A stretch of DNA of 64,000 nt from Isoetes taiwanensis (Eukaryota > Streptophyta > Lycopodiopsida > Isoetales > Isoetaceae), in NCBI GenBank assembly GCA_021234155.1, contig JAJEKV010000067.1:225817-289816 (forward strand), read 5' to 3'. Of this stretch, positions 24,901 through 37,200 are shown in pieces. The position numbers and the translations under genes were made by a program. The notes beneath the pieces were generated by a model. It searched no databases. It worked only from the letters and a program-made list of their open reading frames with translations, and was not told the DNA's origin. Positions within the stretch are counted from its first letter, which is position 1, and every line of letters begins with the position of its first letter.

Positions 24901-25296
24901 AAGCATTTAGGATCTGTTGCATAAAGATAACTCACCGAATTGGGCATTGAGATTCTAAAAGTTGTATTTTCAGATTCGTGTGCACTGTGCACAAATTCTT
25001 GGTACGCCAATTATGGGAGATGAAAAATATGGTAGGAGGGCTCATAAAAATTGGCATGAAAAATTTGTTGAAGTGGCAAAGAAAAGTAAAGAATTTGAAT
25101 TTGGAGAACATCATCTGGATGATATATTGCCAAGCCTTTGTTGCATCTTCATAGCAGGAAGATGATACTTCCAAATAATTTTAGGCAGAACGAACATCAG
25201 AATCGCGTTCGTGACAAGTTGAAATTCACCGCACCACTGCCTCCACACATGGAAGCTAGTTGGGGACTATTGCCTGTACCAGGTCTTCAAGCATGA
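21936..25296 (+). pseudogene. Mitochondrial-type RNA pseudouridine synthase (RPU3/RPU4-like), left copy
   Basis: This is an RluA/RluD-family enzyme that would convert uridine to pseudouridine in organellar RNA. Ten exons have GT-AG borders: 21,936-~22,230, 22,312-22,377, 22,659-22,838, 22,928-22,975, 23,311-23,394, 23,428-23,599, 23,694-23,795, 24,607-24,715, 24,780-24,826 and 24,974-25,296. The start (MKREMLRRAAWATRASEG) is Arg-rich like a mitochondrial presequence. An S4-like segment follows (PHCLIRKLFRQRKV). Family motifs are NKPSGLAVQ, VHRLDK with the catalytic Asp, YWALVIGKPKDTRG, and HPLTGRKHQIRVHCA. The total of about 475 codons fits plant RPU proteins. Exons 3, 5, 6 and 10 carry frame breaks here; the right arm reads through in exon 10. 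An Arabidopsis RPU4-like identity is from family memory. Confidence 0.8.
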
Positions 25297-26751
25297 TTTA
25301 TTTATGGTAATGGAAATAGTTTATCGCTATAGTGCAAGTTCTGATGGCAAATCTATTTGGTTATTATCAACATGTAATTTGGAAACACAGAATGCTATAT
25401 GAAACGCTTTAAATGGAAGCTGTTTGGGAAAGGGTCATTAGTTCTTTTGGCCTTTTGAGTATTTCGTAGTAAGACATTCGTACATAACATATATGATCTG
25501 TCAAAGTAAGGAGAAAACAGAGCTAGCAAAGGTAGGATGAAATCAATATTTTTACACCTAGCAAGATTACAATATTTTTGACGTTTTGTGGTGGTACATG
25601 AACTTACCTACATTTAGGACCTGTTAACGGAAAAAACCGAGCTAGGAAAGATTGCGATGGAATTGGTATTTTTGATAAGTTTTGTAGTTGGACAATCCAG
25701 TACAAGCTTGCTATGTGGAAAAAATCGTGGAGTATGGAAGGGCTTCTCTTTGTATACTTATCAGCCCATTGCTAGAATGTGTGATTGGCATCTATTTCGA
25801 ATAAATAAATAAATAAACAACCTACTTCACAACCGTGCAATGTTTGTCGCTTTCTGACTGCACTAGCGTTATACTCTAAAACATGAAAGAAACTTATGAA
25901 GTCCAAGTCTATTAATAAACTCGACTGCACTGAAGTTAGACTCCTAAAACATGAAAAGAAACTTACAGTCAAGTCTACAGGCAGATTTAAATGACTTAAT
26001 TGTAGCTGTAGGGGTTGCTTTGACCACATGAAGTCCAAAGTCTATGAAGGCGAGATGTAGATGAAGCTTGAATTGTAGCTATTAGAAATTTGCTTTGACC
26101 ACGTCTTGCTGAATATGCATACCAATGATACCATCCAATAAAAAGAGCTTGAAAGAACGATATGAACAAGGCAAAATTAGTGAGCACTCTACTATTACAC
26201 TGCATGATACCATGACCATCCAATAAAAGAGCTTGAAAGAACGATATGAACAAGGCAAAACGTGGAGGCACTCTACTACTACACTGCATCGATAAGCTTA
26301 AATGATGGTATACTATGCTACGTTGAACAACTTCAACCTATGGTGCTTTGCACAAATTACAAACATTTAAGGATGCAGCTAGAAGCAGAATAGACAGGCT
26401 AAGGTAACAAACCAGGTACTTGAATTTGTTGTAACTGATGAAGGGCATGAAGCATAAACGCTGGCAAGCACCTGCAGAGCTATGGGTTTTTGTCGGCTAG
26501 TTTGGAAGACCAAAAGCATTGCAGCCCTGCAGCCCCTGTCCATGTCCCATTTGGGTTACCGTAGTATGAAAGTATTTGTTCTTTTCCTCAGTCTTAACCT
26601 TTTGGCAGTGCACTGACAGAGTATTAGACTAAACAAATGCGAGTTGCATGCTTTTCGCAGAAGCGGCCTTGGGCCGTGTATTCTGCTGCATACAGATCTT
26701 GTCTTGTTGCCGTTGCTGTGTATAAATAGTCCCTCTACATTCACTGAAGGC
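25297..26751. other. Intergenic region with short tandem duplications
   Basis: Between the synthase stop and the 5-phosphatase start. It contains an AATA microsatellite (25,801-25,816) and duplicated blocks of about 65-95 bp between 25,880 and 26,290: AAACATGAAAGAAACTTA..GAAGTCCA, and CCATCCAATAAAAAGAGCTT..ACACTGCAT. The right arm has the same repeats at 48,320-48,800 with different unit numbers. No gene is seen. Confidence 0.5.
26721..26728 (+). promoter_or_regulatory. Possible TATA box before 5-phosphatase gene
   Basis: TATAAATA lies 31 bp before the proposed ATG and is retained at the mirrored position in the right arm. The spacing would leave almost no 5' UTR, so either the true start is further downstream or this is a chance motif. 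Confidence 0.25.
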
Positions 26752-28248
26752 ATGTCCAGGATGCAAAGTCAGCTAGGTTTGTCGAAATTTCCTTTACCTA
26801 GTTTTTGCTTTGAGGGCTTCCAGATATACATTGTTACTTGGAATATGAATGGAAGGGTAGGTTTTCTTTTCTGGGATGAATGCCTATTCTTTAGATCTTG
26901 TCTTAGCTCCAGAATACAGATATTGTTTCTGAGCATAATTCTTCCTTTTCCAGCTTCCATAGAATATGGTGAAGCTTTTCGAAAATGCACAGGATCTAGG
27001 CACCAGTTTGTATGTTGTCGAACTTCAAGAAGCATAGTAACATATGAAGTTTGTAATTCTTGATCATCTTGGTAAAAGGTTACAGGTATATATGCTACAT
27101 CCTTATTTCTGATATTGCCAAAATGTTCTGTAAGTTTCTTCATTGCTGATTCCATGTGCATGGGCTGTGTTAGCAGATTAGTAGCAGCTTCTGTGATGTT
27201 ATCTCTTCAGCTGTTCATATTTGTTAGAACACAGATGGAAGCTCAAATTTCAGGTAAAAGATCTCGTGGCTCTAATATTTTATGGTATCTGGGCCTTAAA
27301 TGTTTGAGATCTTCTGACAGATATAAGGATTGACAAAGGTTAAGGTGGTAGCGGTGTTGTAGGAGTCGTCCAGAGGGCGCAGTGGCTGTCTCGTTAAATA
27401 TGAAGAAAACATCTTTAGTTTTTATTGCCTGCCATCTTGCTCGTAAGCATGACCCTCTATAATCTATGGCTCAATGTTTTGTTTTTTAATTCTGCATCTG
27501 TCATTATGTCACATTTAATTTACATGGATAGCATGCATGATTGTCGGCCTTTATGATCCAGTGCAGCCCATGAAGGCAATGTGGAGAAAAATGCCAGCTG
27601 GAAATTTATCAAGGGGTGTTCTCAAAGCATGGTTCGAGAAGCACAAACTATCTTACTTGCCACACAAACATGAAGATCATTACTCTTCTGACGAGGGCCC
27701 AATAGATGAATCGAACCTCGTTATTTGGCTTGGAGATCTCAACTACAGAGTTGAGGGTATCAGAAATTCTGTCTTAGAAATGATCACAAACAATCTTGAG
27801 AAGGTATATCTTATCTTGATCTTTGTCAGAGACACTTGGATATATTCATGCTTCTTTTATTCTGTGCAGCTAAGCCAAAAGGACCAGTTATGCAGAGCGG
27901 TCCGACAGGGACATATATTCAATGGATTTGAAGAAGGTCCTCTGTCATTTAGGCCAACTTATAAGTATGATATTGGATCAGATAACTATGATACTAGTGC
28001 CAAGGTAAAACTTGTTTGAATTTCCAGTTTGAAACATAATCAACCTGTTATTGTGTTCAAGACTGATACAAACTCTATTGATCTTTTTTCAGCAAAGGCT
28101 TCCATCTTGGACTGACAGAATACTTTATAAGGTGAAGCGCGGATCGAAAATCAGGGCCTGTATACATGAATATGACTCCATTGATGCTTTGAGAACATCA
28201 GATCACAGGCCTGTGAAGGCACTACTGCATATCAGTAACATGAACTGA
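26752..28248 (+). pseudogene. IP5P11: Type IV inositol polyphosphate 5-phosphatase (At5PTase11-like), left copy
   Basis: The enzyme removes the 5-phosphate from phosphoinositides or inositol phosphates. Seven exons with GT-AG borders: 26,752-26,856, 26,954-27,085, 27,177-27,253, 27,321-27,442, 27,567-27,803, 27,870-28,004 and 28,093-28,248. Motifs: IYIVTWNMNGR (metal-binding Asn region), VIWLGDLNYRVEGIRNSV (signature 1), FRPTYKYDIGSDNYDTSAK, and LPSWTDRILYKVKRG (signature 2), then SDHRPVKALL. The expected length of about 325 residues fits the small Arabidopsis type IV enzyme without WD40 repeats. Exons 2, 4 and 5 have frame breaks here, while exon 6 is intact and is broken in the right arm. 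The pseudouridine synthase lies 1.5 kb upstream on the same strand. Confidence 0.85.
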
Positions 28249-29212
28249 AAATTAGAAGACAAGGTTCTGGTTGCAAGTCAAGTGGCTGAGGACCTAACTA
28301 TTTTGTGCGCACATAGCTGTGCTGAGGGAAAAAAGGAACCTTCTTCTGGGCCCAAGTGTGGCAGAGATTTTTGGTGGAATCTAGTCCATACTTGAATGTC
28401 CTCCTTTACAAATATGGTCTATCTATGCCAAGATATACGCAAGTGGGATTTGGAGATGTAACCTTTTAGGCACCCCAAGTGGGATTTGTAACAAAAAATA
28501 CAACTAATATGAATAGAAAAATGGGTTTGTACTTGCCATGACATTAATTGTGAGTTTGAATAAAGTGTTACATTGTAGAAACGTAACCATTTCCTCATGG
28601 GGCTTGAAATTAACAAGCCAAATTTGGACTTCAAGAAGACTTGTAATTTTGGACTTTGCCATTCTTTTCATGTCTCACTTGCTGTTTTGTCCTTGCCTCT
28701 AAAATGATTGCTTTTATGCTTTCTTGTTCTACTCTATTTTTTATGTGATTTTTTGTTGTTTTGTCTAGATTCATTCATATCGTTGTCTCCCATTTTATTG
28801 TTAACTCGCTTTTCCAGCTCAAATGGCATTGATCTTTTGATAAAGTTTATTGTCACCATGTAACTTTTTATCCGCATTTTTCGCTTTCTAGATGTAAGAA
28901 ATATAGTTTTCAAGCTAGTTGGAACAAATAGACTCTAAAATCGTATCACACTTGTTTCTTTGCCATGGTTGGCTCCACTTAAGAACATCCTATTTTTGTG
29001 CACCTACCGAGGAACATATACAACTTCTAGTGCAAATTGTGGTTTCCATCATAGTGCGGACTAAATGGAGACAAATTAAGTTCTAGGGGCTTAGGAAGTT
29101 CTCGTTTTTTATGGTCTGATGAGTAGCAAATGGTGGTATGAATGTGGGGCATTTTGGTAATTTTTACGTAGAAACAAATCACCTTCTATGGGCTTAAAAA
29201 GTACTTACTTTT
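28249..29212. other. 3' flank of 5-phosphatase, no gene
   Basis: AT-rich, likely 3' UTR plus intergenic DNA; closely mirrored at 45,400-46,366. I see no coding signal. Confidence 0.45.
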
Positions 29213-31110
29213 TTATGCTTTTTTTATGGGTTGGTGAGTAGCAAATGGTGGTATGAATGCGAGACCCCAACCTCTAGATGATGTTGTTTCCCCTTTTATC
29301 ATTGGGGTCGAAAGATGGTGCTGACAAAAGTTGCCAACATGCACTGGATGTCCTTGTATCACAACAAAAAGAACATATTCCAACTTGATATGAGTGCAAT
29401 GATTTAAGAAAAGAACTCCATTCATATTACCAGTTGATTTGGGTGTTATAAGTTGGATGCCAATCCCTTGTTTTGATAGAGGAGCATTGACCGTGTTTTG
29501 ATGGATCCTTTCACATTCATAATTGATTTCCATGATGTAGGCCACGTCTTTTGATTTGTCTTTTAAAACAACAATTTCTAGGTTTAACATCATCTACATA
29601 GATAAGGGTGAAGTACCTGTTGACTCCCCAACGTTTTTGATTTGTCTTTTAAAAGAATAATGTCTAGGTTTAACATCATCTACACAGATAAGGGTGAAGT
29701 ACCTGTTGACTCCCCAATCCAAACAAGTTAGGTTCATTTTACCGTATACTTTTGATGGGTAGGGGAAATAGCCTCATGGGTATTAGCAAGAAATACAACT
29801 CCACGCAAATCTTTGGCTAATTTGGACCCTTGGGGAATGGATCACTAAATTTCTTCACTTATCTGCCCTTTTCAAATCTAATGAAGCCTCTTCACTCAAT
29901 TGAATTGCTAAAATAACATCCATGCAATAACCAACCTTACCAACTTCTTTTGCCCTCCTAGCGGTACGACCAACCTACTCCTACTTGTATTACTACCCTC
30001 AGCTTAGTCTTCTACCATTATTCTCAATTTGTTTAGATCCCATGTATTCAAAACCACCACAAGTGCGTAAATGGTAGTCTTTCAAGTTAGCCGAGAGCTT
30101 GCTCGAGACGGAACAAGATCTGTATGCCTTTTAGATTGCCAGTGGGGCCTTAATACGCGGGCTCTCTTCATATTCTTTGGCAACTTGTCCAAGATGTCGT
30201 TGATAGTACTCAAATCCATTTTTTGCGTAATATTAATCTACGGTACGTCCGTTCTGGGTCATGAACAATATTTTCTTCCTCAACAAGTGGGTTGGGCCTT
30301 GCCATCTTTTCCAATGTTTCAATAAAAGATCTAAAGCATTGGCATACCTTATCGTTGTATTCAAAGGCCACACTACATTTTAGTGCATCAAAGCCATCCA
30401 TTGGAAATTTGTGACTCTTGAAAAAATCAAAACATTCCATCCAATTGGAACTAATCATAACCGTAATGGTAGATATAAAAGATGTCTTGACTCTTTAAAA
30501 AATCTCCATCCATGTTAGCCAATTTAGACTTACCCGGTGAAATTACATCATGTATTTTTTTTTTTGCTTTATCCATCATGTTCCTCGTCAGATCCGGTCA
30601 GATCATTCCATTCCATCTCCATTCCTCTGTTTTGGGCGTATAAGCAATTAGATAGTTGTCTTGACATAAAAACATAATAATATGATACATGTAGTAGTTA
30701 TCATGAGCAATCACGCTAAACCTGGGGAATCAAAGATATTTTCACCTCCCGGACTTTAGGTAAACTCCTCATATCGATGGACACCATAGTAGGGGATTTT
30801 CAACTTCTGCGTCTTGGTCACAGGGATTAAGGTGTGTAGTCACTCCCGAGGATGATGTTTCTTTTCTCTTTCAACTTCTTGGCTTCCTCGGGCTTAATAA
30901 TAAAAGACTGAATTGCTTGAAAAAGCACAGAGATTACCTTGAACATGGTCCGCTGATATAATTAGCAACAATATATTCTAAAATCGAGAATTAGCGATAT
31001 CAAGAAGCGCTCTGAAAATTTGAGAAATGTGATAAATTTCATTAAGCGGCAAAATGCTTATCTATAATCGACGGGATAGCAAGGTACTTTTGAGCAAGTT
31101 GCACTTGCGA
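29213..31110 (-). pseudogene. TE-like gene with DNA-methylase-like segment, left copy
   Basis: This is the mirror of 43,480-45,391. Read on the minus strand, 31,110-30,790 matches the N-terminal block, 30,661-29,954 the methylase-like block (here SVAFEYNDKVCQCFRSFIET is clear, the preceding motif is scrambled), and 29,593-29,213 the C-terminal block (AYIMEINYECERIHQNTVNA, then GIGIQLITPKSTGNMNGVLF). About 70 bp near 29,580-29,720 is duplicated in tandem only in this arm. The many breaks make it non-functional as written. The function is argued under the right copy. Confidence 0.4.
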
Positions 31111-32079
31111 AAAAATGTACTACATAGTACACATTTCCATCAATGAAGTTTATGTGATCTAATCTTTTGACTATTGGCATCTGATTATTTACTTGACTGG
31201 TTAGCTGACTAATGTCTGAATAAATATCTAATGATTCTTCTAACGAACAATAGTCACATAAAAATCGTCCATAGAATCGTCAGGAATAGTGTCCTAGGCA
31301 CTCATACGTCTTGGATACGTGATTCTTTGATATTTAATGATCATTCTCCTTGATTGCTCTTACTATTCTTGCGCTGTCGCATTGCCACTCTGATCCCAAA
31401 AGGCTGCACCGATGTTCCCAACCCTTTTCCGAGTTTGAAAAATAGGCACAAGCCAACCCACTTTCTTGTGTCCCTTAGTTTTAGAGGTATCGGCAGGCCT
31501 TATCTCGGGGCCCATAGACTTGCGGGTCATTATAAGCATTTTGGACCTTTGAACTCTGGTCTAATCTTGCAAAGAAAGAACATAACCCGGTCATATTGAA
31601 CCTACATAGAGATGGTGGTTCCTTGTGATGTTCGAAGTTTTAAAAGCGAGAATAAAACCATTTGACACTAATGAAGTAGAACCGACTCACTTATGGAACT
31701 GAAAGTGAGCACCAATATGAGTTATAGCTTCTATTGCGGTAGCGATCACGAGAATAAAATCTCCCTTAAGTTTCAAGATTTACGCCTATACATAATCACG
31801 GCCGCGATTTAATTTACAACTAATCTTCTAAGCAAACAAAGCAACATGTCAGCAGGATCGCGGGTGCGATCTTGCTGCGCTCCTACCCTCTCCTACCTAT
31901 CTAAAATGAAAGGTGAAATGCTAAAATTAAGAACTACTCAAAAAAAGTGCAAAAGCCCGGCCTGTACATTAGGGCCTCGCTTTCCCTCTAGTAGGCTTCA
32001 TCTTTCGAAAGGCGTTCAAATATGCTGACTTAAGCGTCAAGGATTATGTGGTGAGACTTGAATGGCTAAGATATATAGA
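31111..32079. other. Spacer between divergent coding segments
   Basis: No supported gene. It separates the minus-strand methylase-like gene from the plus-strand ORF and could hold a shared promoter. The mirror is about 42,350-43,480, with much small-scale disagreement between the arms. Confidence 0.3.
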
Positions 32080-33030
32080 ATTTGAGCGACGGTAATGGTG
32101 GCGGCTATCATCAATGGCAGATGCAATTAATCTGGCGTATTTAGGCGCGTTATTGCATACTATTAAGATCTTTGAAGACTTCACCGCGATGTCCTCATAC
32201 CCGGTGACCTTGTTTGATCGTGACAAAGCGCAAAACACATGGAGCGATCTCATAGTCCTGAGAAAAATATTATATCATCTTTGGCAACAATTCCATAGCA
32301 GTGGATCTGTTTCTTTGTGCAATAGTTAGGTTGATGAGCAATGGGATTCTCGAAGTTCGTAAAGAAGGACAGTTTTAAATAGTAACTTGAAAAATACGGA
32401 ATATCTGCGATTCTCTTTCGAGTGCTATGAACTCATGGCCAATATAGTATATAGAGAGCCTCTTATTGAGAAACTAGAGCAATTCAGAAATCAGTATCAA
32501 GTTCTCGGCTCACCTGTGCAAGGCAAAGTTAAACATTGACTGGTATATTAGCAGTCTTATTTGTGTACTTTCCAGCTTTAGCGGATCACCATCGCAATTC
32601 TCTAGAGCTAATATATATTCTATTTTGCTTTGCTTTGGTCGTCAGGATCATCATCGCCATTTCCTTAAGCTTTGTTCATCAGGATCACTGTGATGATCTT
32701 CATGACCTATTCGTTTCTTATAGGAATTCCATTCAAATAAGGATCACGAAATGTAAACTGATGGATCTTCTGCTTTAGAAGTGACATGGCACAGATCACT
32801 TGGTATTGGTGAACAGTGGATTTGAGAAGACAGGCAATGATCGAGAGATAATATATTGGTAAATGCGTAGGATGTCTCTATAGTTTGCTCATGAGATGGA
32901 AGGGATAACCATATTAAAGTGGAGCCTCTGAGGAGTTTGAGAACAAAAAGCACGTAAAGCAACACTGGAACTTTGTCACTGGCATCCTCATTAATAGAAA
33001 TGAAGCCAAAGTTCTACCTAAATAGGCAAG
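32080..33030 (+). pseudogene. Unrecognised coding segment pointing to the centre, left copy
   Basis: Blocks in several frames: 32,114-32,329 (INLAYLGALLHTIKIFEDFT, then DRDKAQNTWSDLIVLRKILY), about 32,370-32,520 (NSNLKNTEYLRFSFECYELM, EKLEQFRNQYQVLGSPVQGK), and about 32,935-33,025 (ENKKHVKQHWNFVTGILINR). The right arm at 41,404-42,330 carries the same phrases with different breaks. The region at 32,580-32,740 reads hydrophobic in one frame but may be intronic. The family is not recognised. Opposite orientation to the methylase-like gene suggests a two-gene element. Confidence 0.35.
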
Positions 33031-33289
33031 ATTGGACTTCATGACTCTCACATAGATCATCGAGAAGAAGAAAGGCCCCGAGATGCCGAGATCCCTGAGA
33101 TAATGAGAAGCTGGAATGAAATTAGAGCATAATAAAGCGATGTTCCACGGTCGGCGGGAATAAAAGCGGCGTTGGATGAAGTATCAATGGATAACGGCAG
33201 TAATCTTGTCACAAATAAAACATGCTATATTTATTACATTGTGGAAGCGGCTTCTTGCCAAGATGAATGCGGCGGACTTCTTTTAATTG

Positions 33290-33480
33290 CTTTATGAAGA
33301 TCTAGAACCTTTCTCGACTCCGAGGCGAGAGAAGGCAACTGGTGAAAAATGCGGTTTGAGGTCTTTCTCAATTCCTTGAGAAATGAAAGCGGCTTAAAGT
33401 GGCACAGAGCTGAGGGCGCTTTCACCAGTCGAGTGAAAGGCCAAGTGAAAAAAGCGGGTTGAGTCTAAAAATGCGGGTTC
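33290..33480. repeat. Minisatellite of CCTTTCTCGACTC-type units, left copy
   Basis: Repeats of about 50-60 bp built on an inverted core, CTTTCTCGACTC / GAGTCGAGAAAGG, with frequent local disagreement. Each unit can fold on itself. The mirror is at 40,965-41,130. Confidence 0.5.
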
Positions 33481-34179
33481 GAAGGTCTCGAAATAAATAA
33501 CTTTGGCGTCGTATATTAATGCTTATACCTTTGTTCATGTGATCGCAAATACGACAATTGTGAACCTACTTGTATCTGAGCTTATGGTTTCTAGCTCAAT
33601 ATCATGGAGGCGCCGTCGTCTTAAGTGCACCATATCCTGTCGTTTTCTATGCATGCATTATCTGGTAATAGACCCTCCCCCTTTTTTGATACATCAATGT
33701 TTACCCATAGTTTTTTCAAGATAGTTTTTTAAAATAAGACTGCATAGACCCTCCCAAATATTTTCTAATGGACACTATGTTCATGTATTAGCTAAGCATA
33801 AAATAGGCCAGATCCATTTCTTTTGAATTCGAGCTTTTTTTAATATATTAATATTTACTGGCACTTTGTTCTCACCCATGCTTGAAATTTAAAATTTGGT
33901 ATATACCTTTGGGACTGTTTATTCGAGGGCATGGCTCTAAATCCACCTTTCAAAGTGGTGGATACATGTGCAATTCTCTATAATAGAGGCTTAGATGATC
34001 AATCTTGTCACGAGGTTAAGGGCGATTGCAAGTTCTATGTCTCGACAAATTTAGAATCTGGCTATCTCTCTCTTGCGAGGGAGAAGCAGGACATTTAAGG
34101 CGATAACCATGTCTCCTTGCTAGGCAGGACACGGCCGAGAATCTTTGGAAGCGGCTAGAAAAATTGCCATGAGAGCAAT

Positions 34180-36630
34180 GGGATAAGCTAGCTGAGTACG
34201 TACTAGATTAGTCTAGTATGAACCTTAAACAAAGTAATAAAAATCAGCGGGACTATAAAAGAAATGCTTTTAGAGTTGCCCACGGACCTAAACTTCCCAG
34301 GTGAGGAATATATCTTGCTACAAAGTGTGCATGTAAAGGCCGAAAGTCTTTTGCCGTGGATATGTATTGTTGAGTTGGTATAGAGGCGCCGTAATGCGAA
34401 AATAAATGTCATTCTTTCGTGGTTTCAAACCTTGCCCAATCATTTATATTTAGAGAAGTTGATTGCCTGGGGCGTGTCGTTGATGATCCGACGTGGTAGA
34501 ACTTAAAAGCCTATGTGTGGGATAAGCTAGTATGCGTACGAAGATTAGTCTAGTATGGACGCTAAACAAAGTAATAGAAAAAATCAGCGGGACCATGGTT
34601 GGGTGGCCTTCAAGATGGTGAGCTAAAGCAATGCCCTTAGGTTGCCCTTTGGGACCCTGAATTTCTGGAGTAAGGATTATATCACGCCCTCGGTGTGCAT
34701 GTAAAGTGAAAACTTTTGCCCGATGGATGTGTGGTGAGTTAGTATGGAATTACAGTAATGCGAAATAAATAATACGTTTAGTGCATTAGTTTCAAACCTT
34801 GCCAATGTCATTTATATTTGAAAAATTGGTTACTAGGAATTTATCGATGATGATCCCGACGTGGTAGAACTTAAAAGCCTAGCACGATGTCCTCACTTTA
34901 GGCTGCCTTGAGCAGTAGACAAAGCTAGCTAGTCATACAAGATTAGTCTAGTATGGACTAATAAACAAGTAATAAAAATCAGCAGGACCACTCCACTTTG
35001 GCTCACCCAGTAAGAATTAGAATAAGCTAATGAATGCATGCGAGATTGAATTCTAGTATGAACCTTAAACAAAGTAATAAAAATCAACGAGGGCCATGGT
35101 TGGTGGCCTTGTGTCTGTATGGACTTAAACAAACTAATAAAAATCAGCAGGGGTTATGGTTGGTGGCACTAGGATGAGTGAGGCTAAAAAGCTGATGTCC
35201 ACAGGAGTTGCCCACAGGACTAGACTTCCTAAGGTGGGATTATATCACACTTTATAGAAAGTGTCGTGTCTTGACAAAAGTTTTATGACGGATGTGTGGT
35301 GAGTTAATTTATAGGCCTTGTAATGCAAAAAAAAATGTACATTTAGTCTGGTTTAAACCTTGCGATGTTATTTATATTTGGAAGTTGGTTACCCGGTGTA
35401 TGCATTGATGATCGAACTGGAAGCTATCATCATGGAAGTATGCCCTTGGTCATGGTTTCAAATCTTGCCAATGTCATTTATGGCCCAGAAGTTGGTTACT
35501 AGAGGGTATCTTTGATGATGATTCTCGACCTAGACTTAGCCATCATCCATTATACCTAAAACAACGAAGATAGAATCATCATGTATATACCCTAGTAACC
35601 AACCCACAAATATAAATGACATTGGCAAAGTTTGATCATGACCGAATGTACATTTTATTTTGGCGTCTTAGGCTTATGTAAAATCACCACACATCAGATT
35701 GGGCAAACATTTGTCTTCATTATATACTTTATAAATGAGGATATAACCCACATTAGGAAGTCTAGGTCGGGGCAACTCTGAGGGCATTGCTTTTTTCCAA
35801 CCTAAATCATCCTAATTGCCACCAATCATGGTCCGTTGATTTTTATTACTTTGTTTAGGTCCATACTAGATTAATCTTGTCTGGACTAGAGAGCTTATCC
35901 CTTTGCATTTAAGCGGTAAGGTGGAGACCGCGTATGGGCTTTTAAGTTCTACCGTCGGGAATCGTAGCCATTATGCCCCTGGTAACCAGCTTCCAGAAAT
36001 ATAATGACATTAGCAGGTTGAAATATGACGAATGTACGACCAGCGTACTAGGTCTGCCAGCCTCACCACATCCATGGACAAACTTTGCCTTACATCTCTA
36101 CTTTATGGGTAGGTCTAATCCCAAGAATCTAGGTCGAGGGGAGCAACTCGTGCTACAGCCTCACCATCCTAATGCCACCAGCCATGGTCCGGATTGATTT
36201 TGTTAGCACATTCTGATCCATACTAAGACTAATCTTAATAGACTTAATGACAACCAAAGTGGAGGAAGTTATATAGGCTTTTTTTTAAGTTTACACCCGC
36301 GTCGGGATCATCGCCATTATACCCACAACCAACTTCCAAATATAAATGACATTGGCAAGGTTTGTATTGACCAAAATGTGCATTTATTTGGCATTACTAG
36401 GCCTAATTGACTCCACTGACATAAAGTGACTTTTGCCTTACATTGCACACTTTATAGGCATGATATAATCCCACCTTAGAGTCCTATAGTCAAGGGGTAG
36501 CTCTGAGGGTATTACTTTTAGCCTCACCATCCCTAGTGCCACCAACCATGGTCTGTTGATTTTATTACTTTGACAGGTCCATACTAAGACTAATCTTATG
36601 CTGGACTAGCTATCTTATCCTTGCCTTCTG
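34180..36630. repeat. Inverted array of 340-390 bp satellite-like units, left copy
   Basis: Units share AAGCTAGCTAG, AGTCTAGTATGGACCTTAAA, AGTAATAAAAATCAGC, AATGTACATTTGGTCATG, GTCATTTATATTTGGAAGTT and GTAGAACTTAAAAGCC in order. The AGTAATAAAAATCAG anchor occurs at about 34,231, 34,568, 34,964, 35,069 and 35,128 on plus. It then occurs inverted at about 35,840, 36,190 and 36,552. The orientation flips near 35,530. GGGATAAGCTAGCT-type ends bracket the array in inverted orientation. It could be a foldback-type element or a satellite with an inversion. Confidence 0.7.
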
Positions 36631-36659
36631 GCCAAAGGTGGACATCGGCCTAGAGCATA

Positions 36660-36890
36660 ACCACGGCCGGAGATGTTGGAGCTTGAGATGATGTTGGAGA
36701 TGGGGTGCTAGGGCTTAGTTGAAGATGCTGGAGTCTTTCAAACCCTTGTGCCTAAGATGCTAGAGATGTTGGACACCTTATGTTGGATCATGTAAAGCAT
36801 CATGCTGAAGATGTTGGAGATGTTGGAAACCTTATGCAGAATCTTAAGGTTTTGGAGATGCCGAAGATGCTGGAGCTTAGCCAGCTTTGC
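36660..36890 (+). repeat. GATGTTGGA-rich minisatellite, left copy
   Basis: Repeated GATGTTGGAGATG, AAGATGCTGGAG and related 9-12 bp phrases. The mirror at 37,715-37,900 is diverged. Confidence 0.6.
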
Positions 36891-37200
36891 ATGGTGCCTC
36901 TGTGTGCCTTAACCCATCTATTTAATGGATAATGTGTGCCCTCCCAAACCTTAAGGAAGTGAGTGGGCGATTATAGTAGGATGGTTAAGGGTTAAAGGCG
37001 GAGTTAATTAGTAGCTCCATTTGTGGGCGAGAGAACGGTCGACCACTTCCTTCTTCCCACAAATATCTGCATTTGCTTCAATTTCATCTTTCAAACCCCT
37101 TTTGATACTCAATTTCATCCATTCTAAAGAAATCCTTTCAAATCCTAGCGTTTTTCTTAAAAGCGTGACCATTTTTACTTCCGAATAAAGTTTCCATCCT

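Noticed and set aside
26769-27161. 130-codon minus-strand frame
   Set aside because: Antisense to exons 1-2 and introns of the 5-phosphatase.
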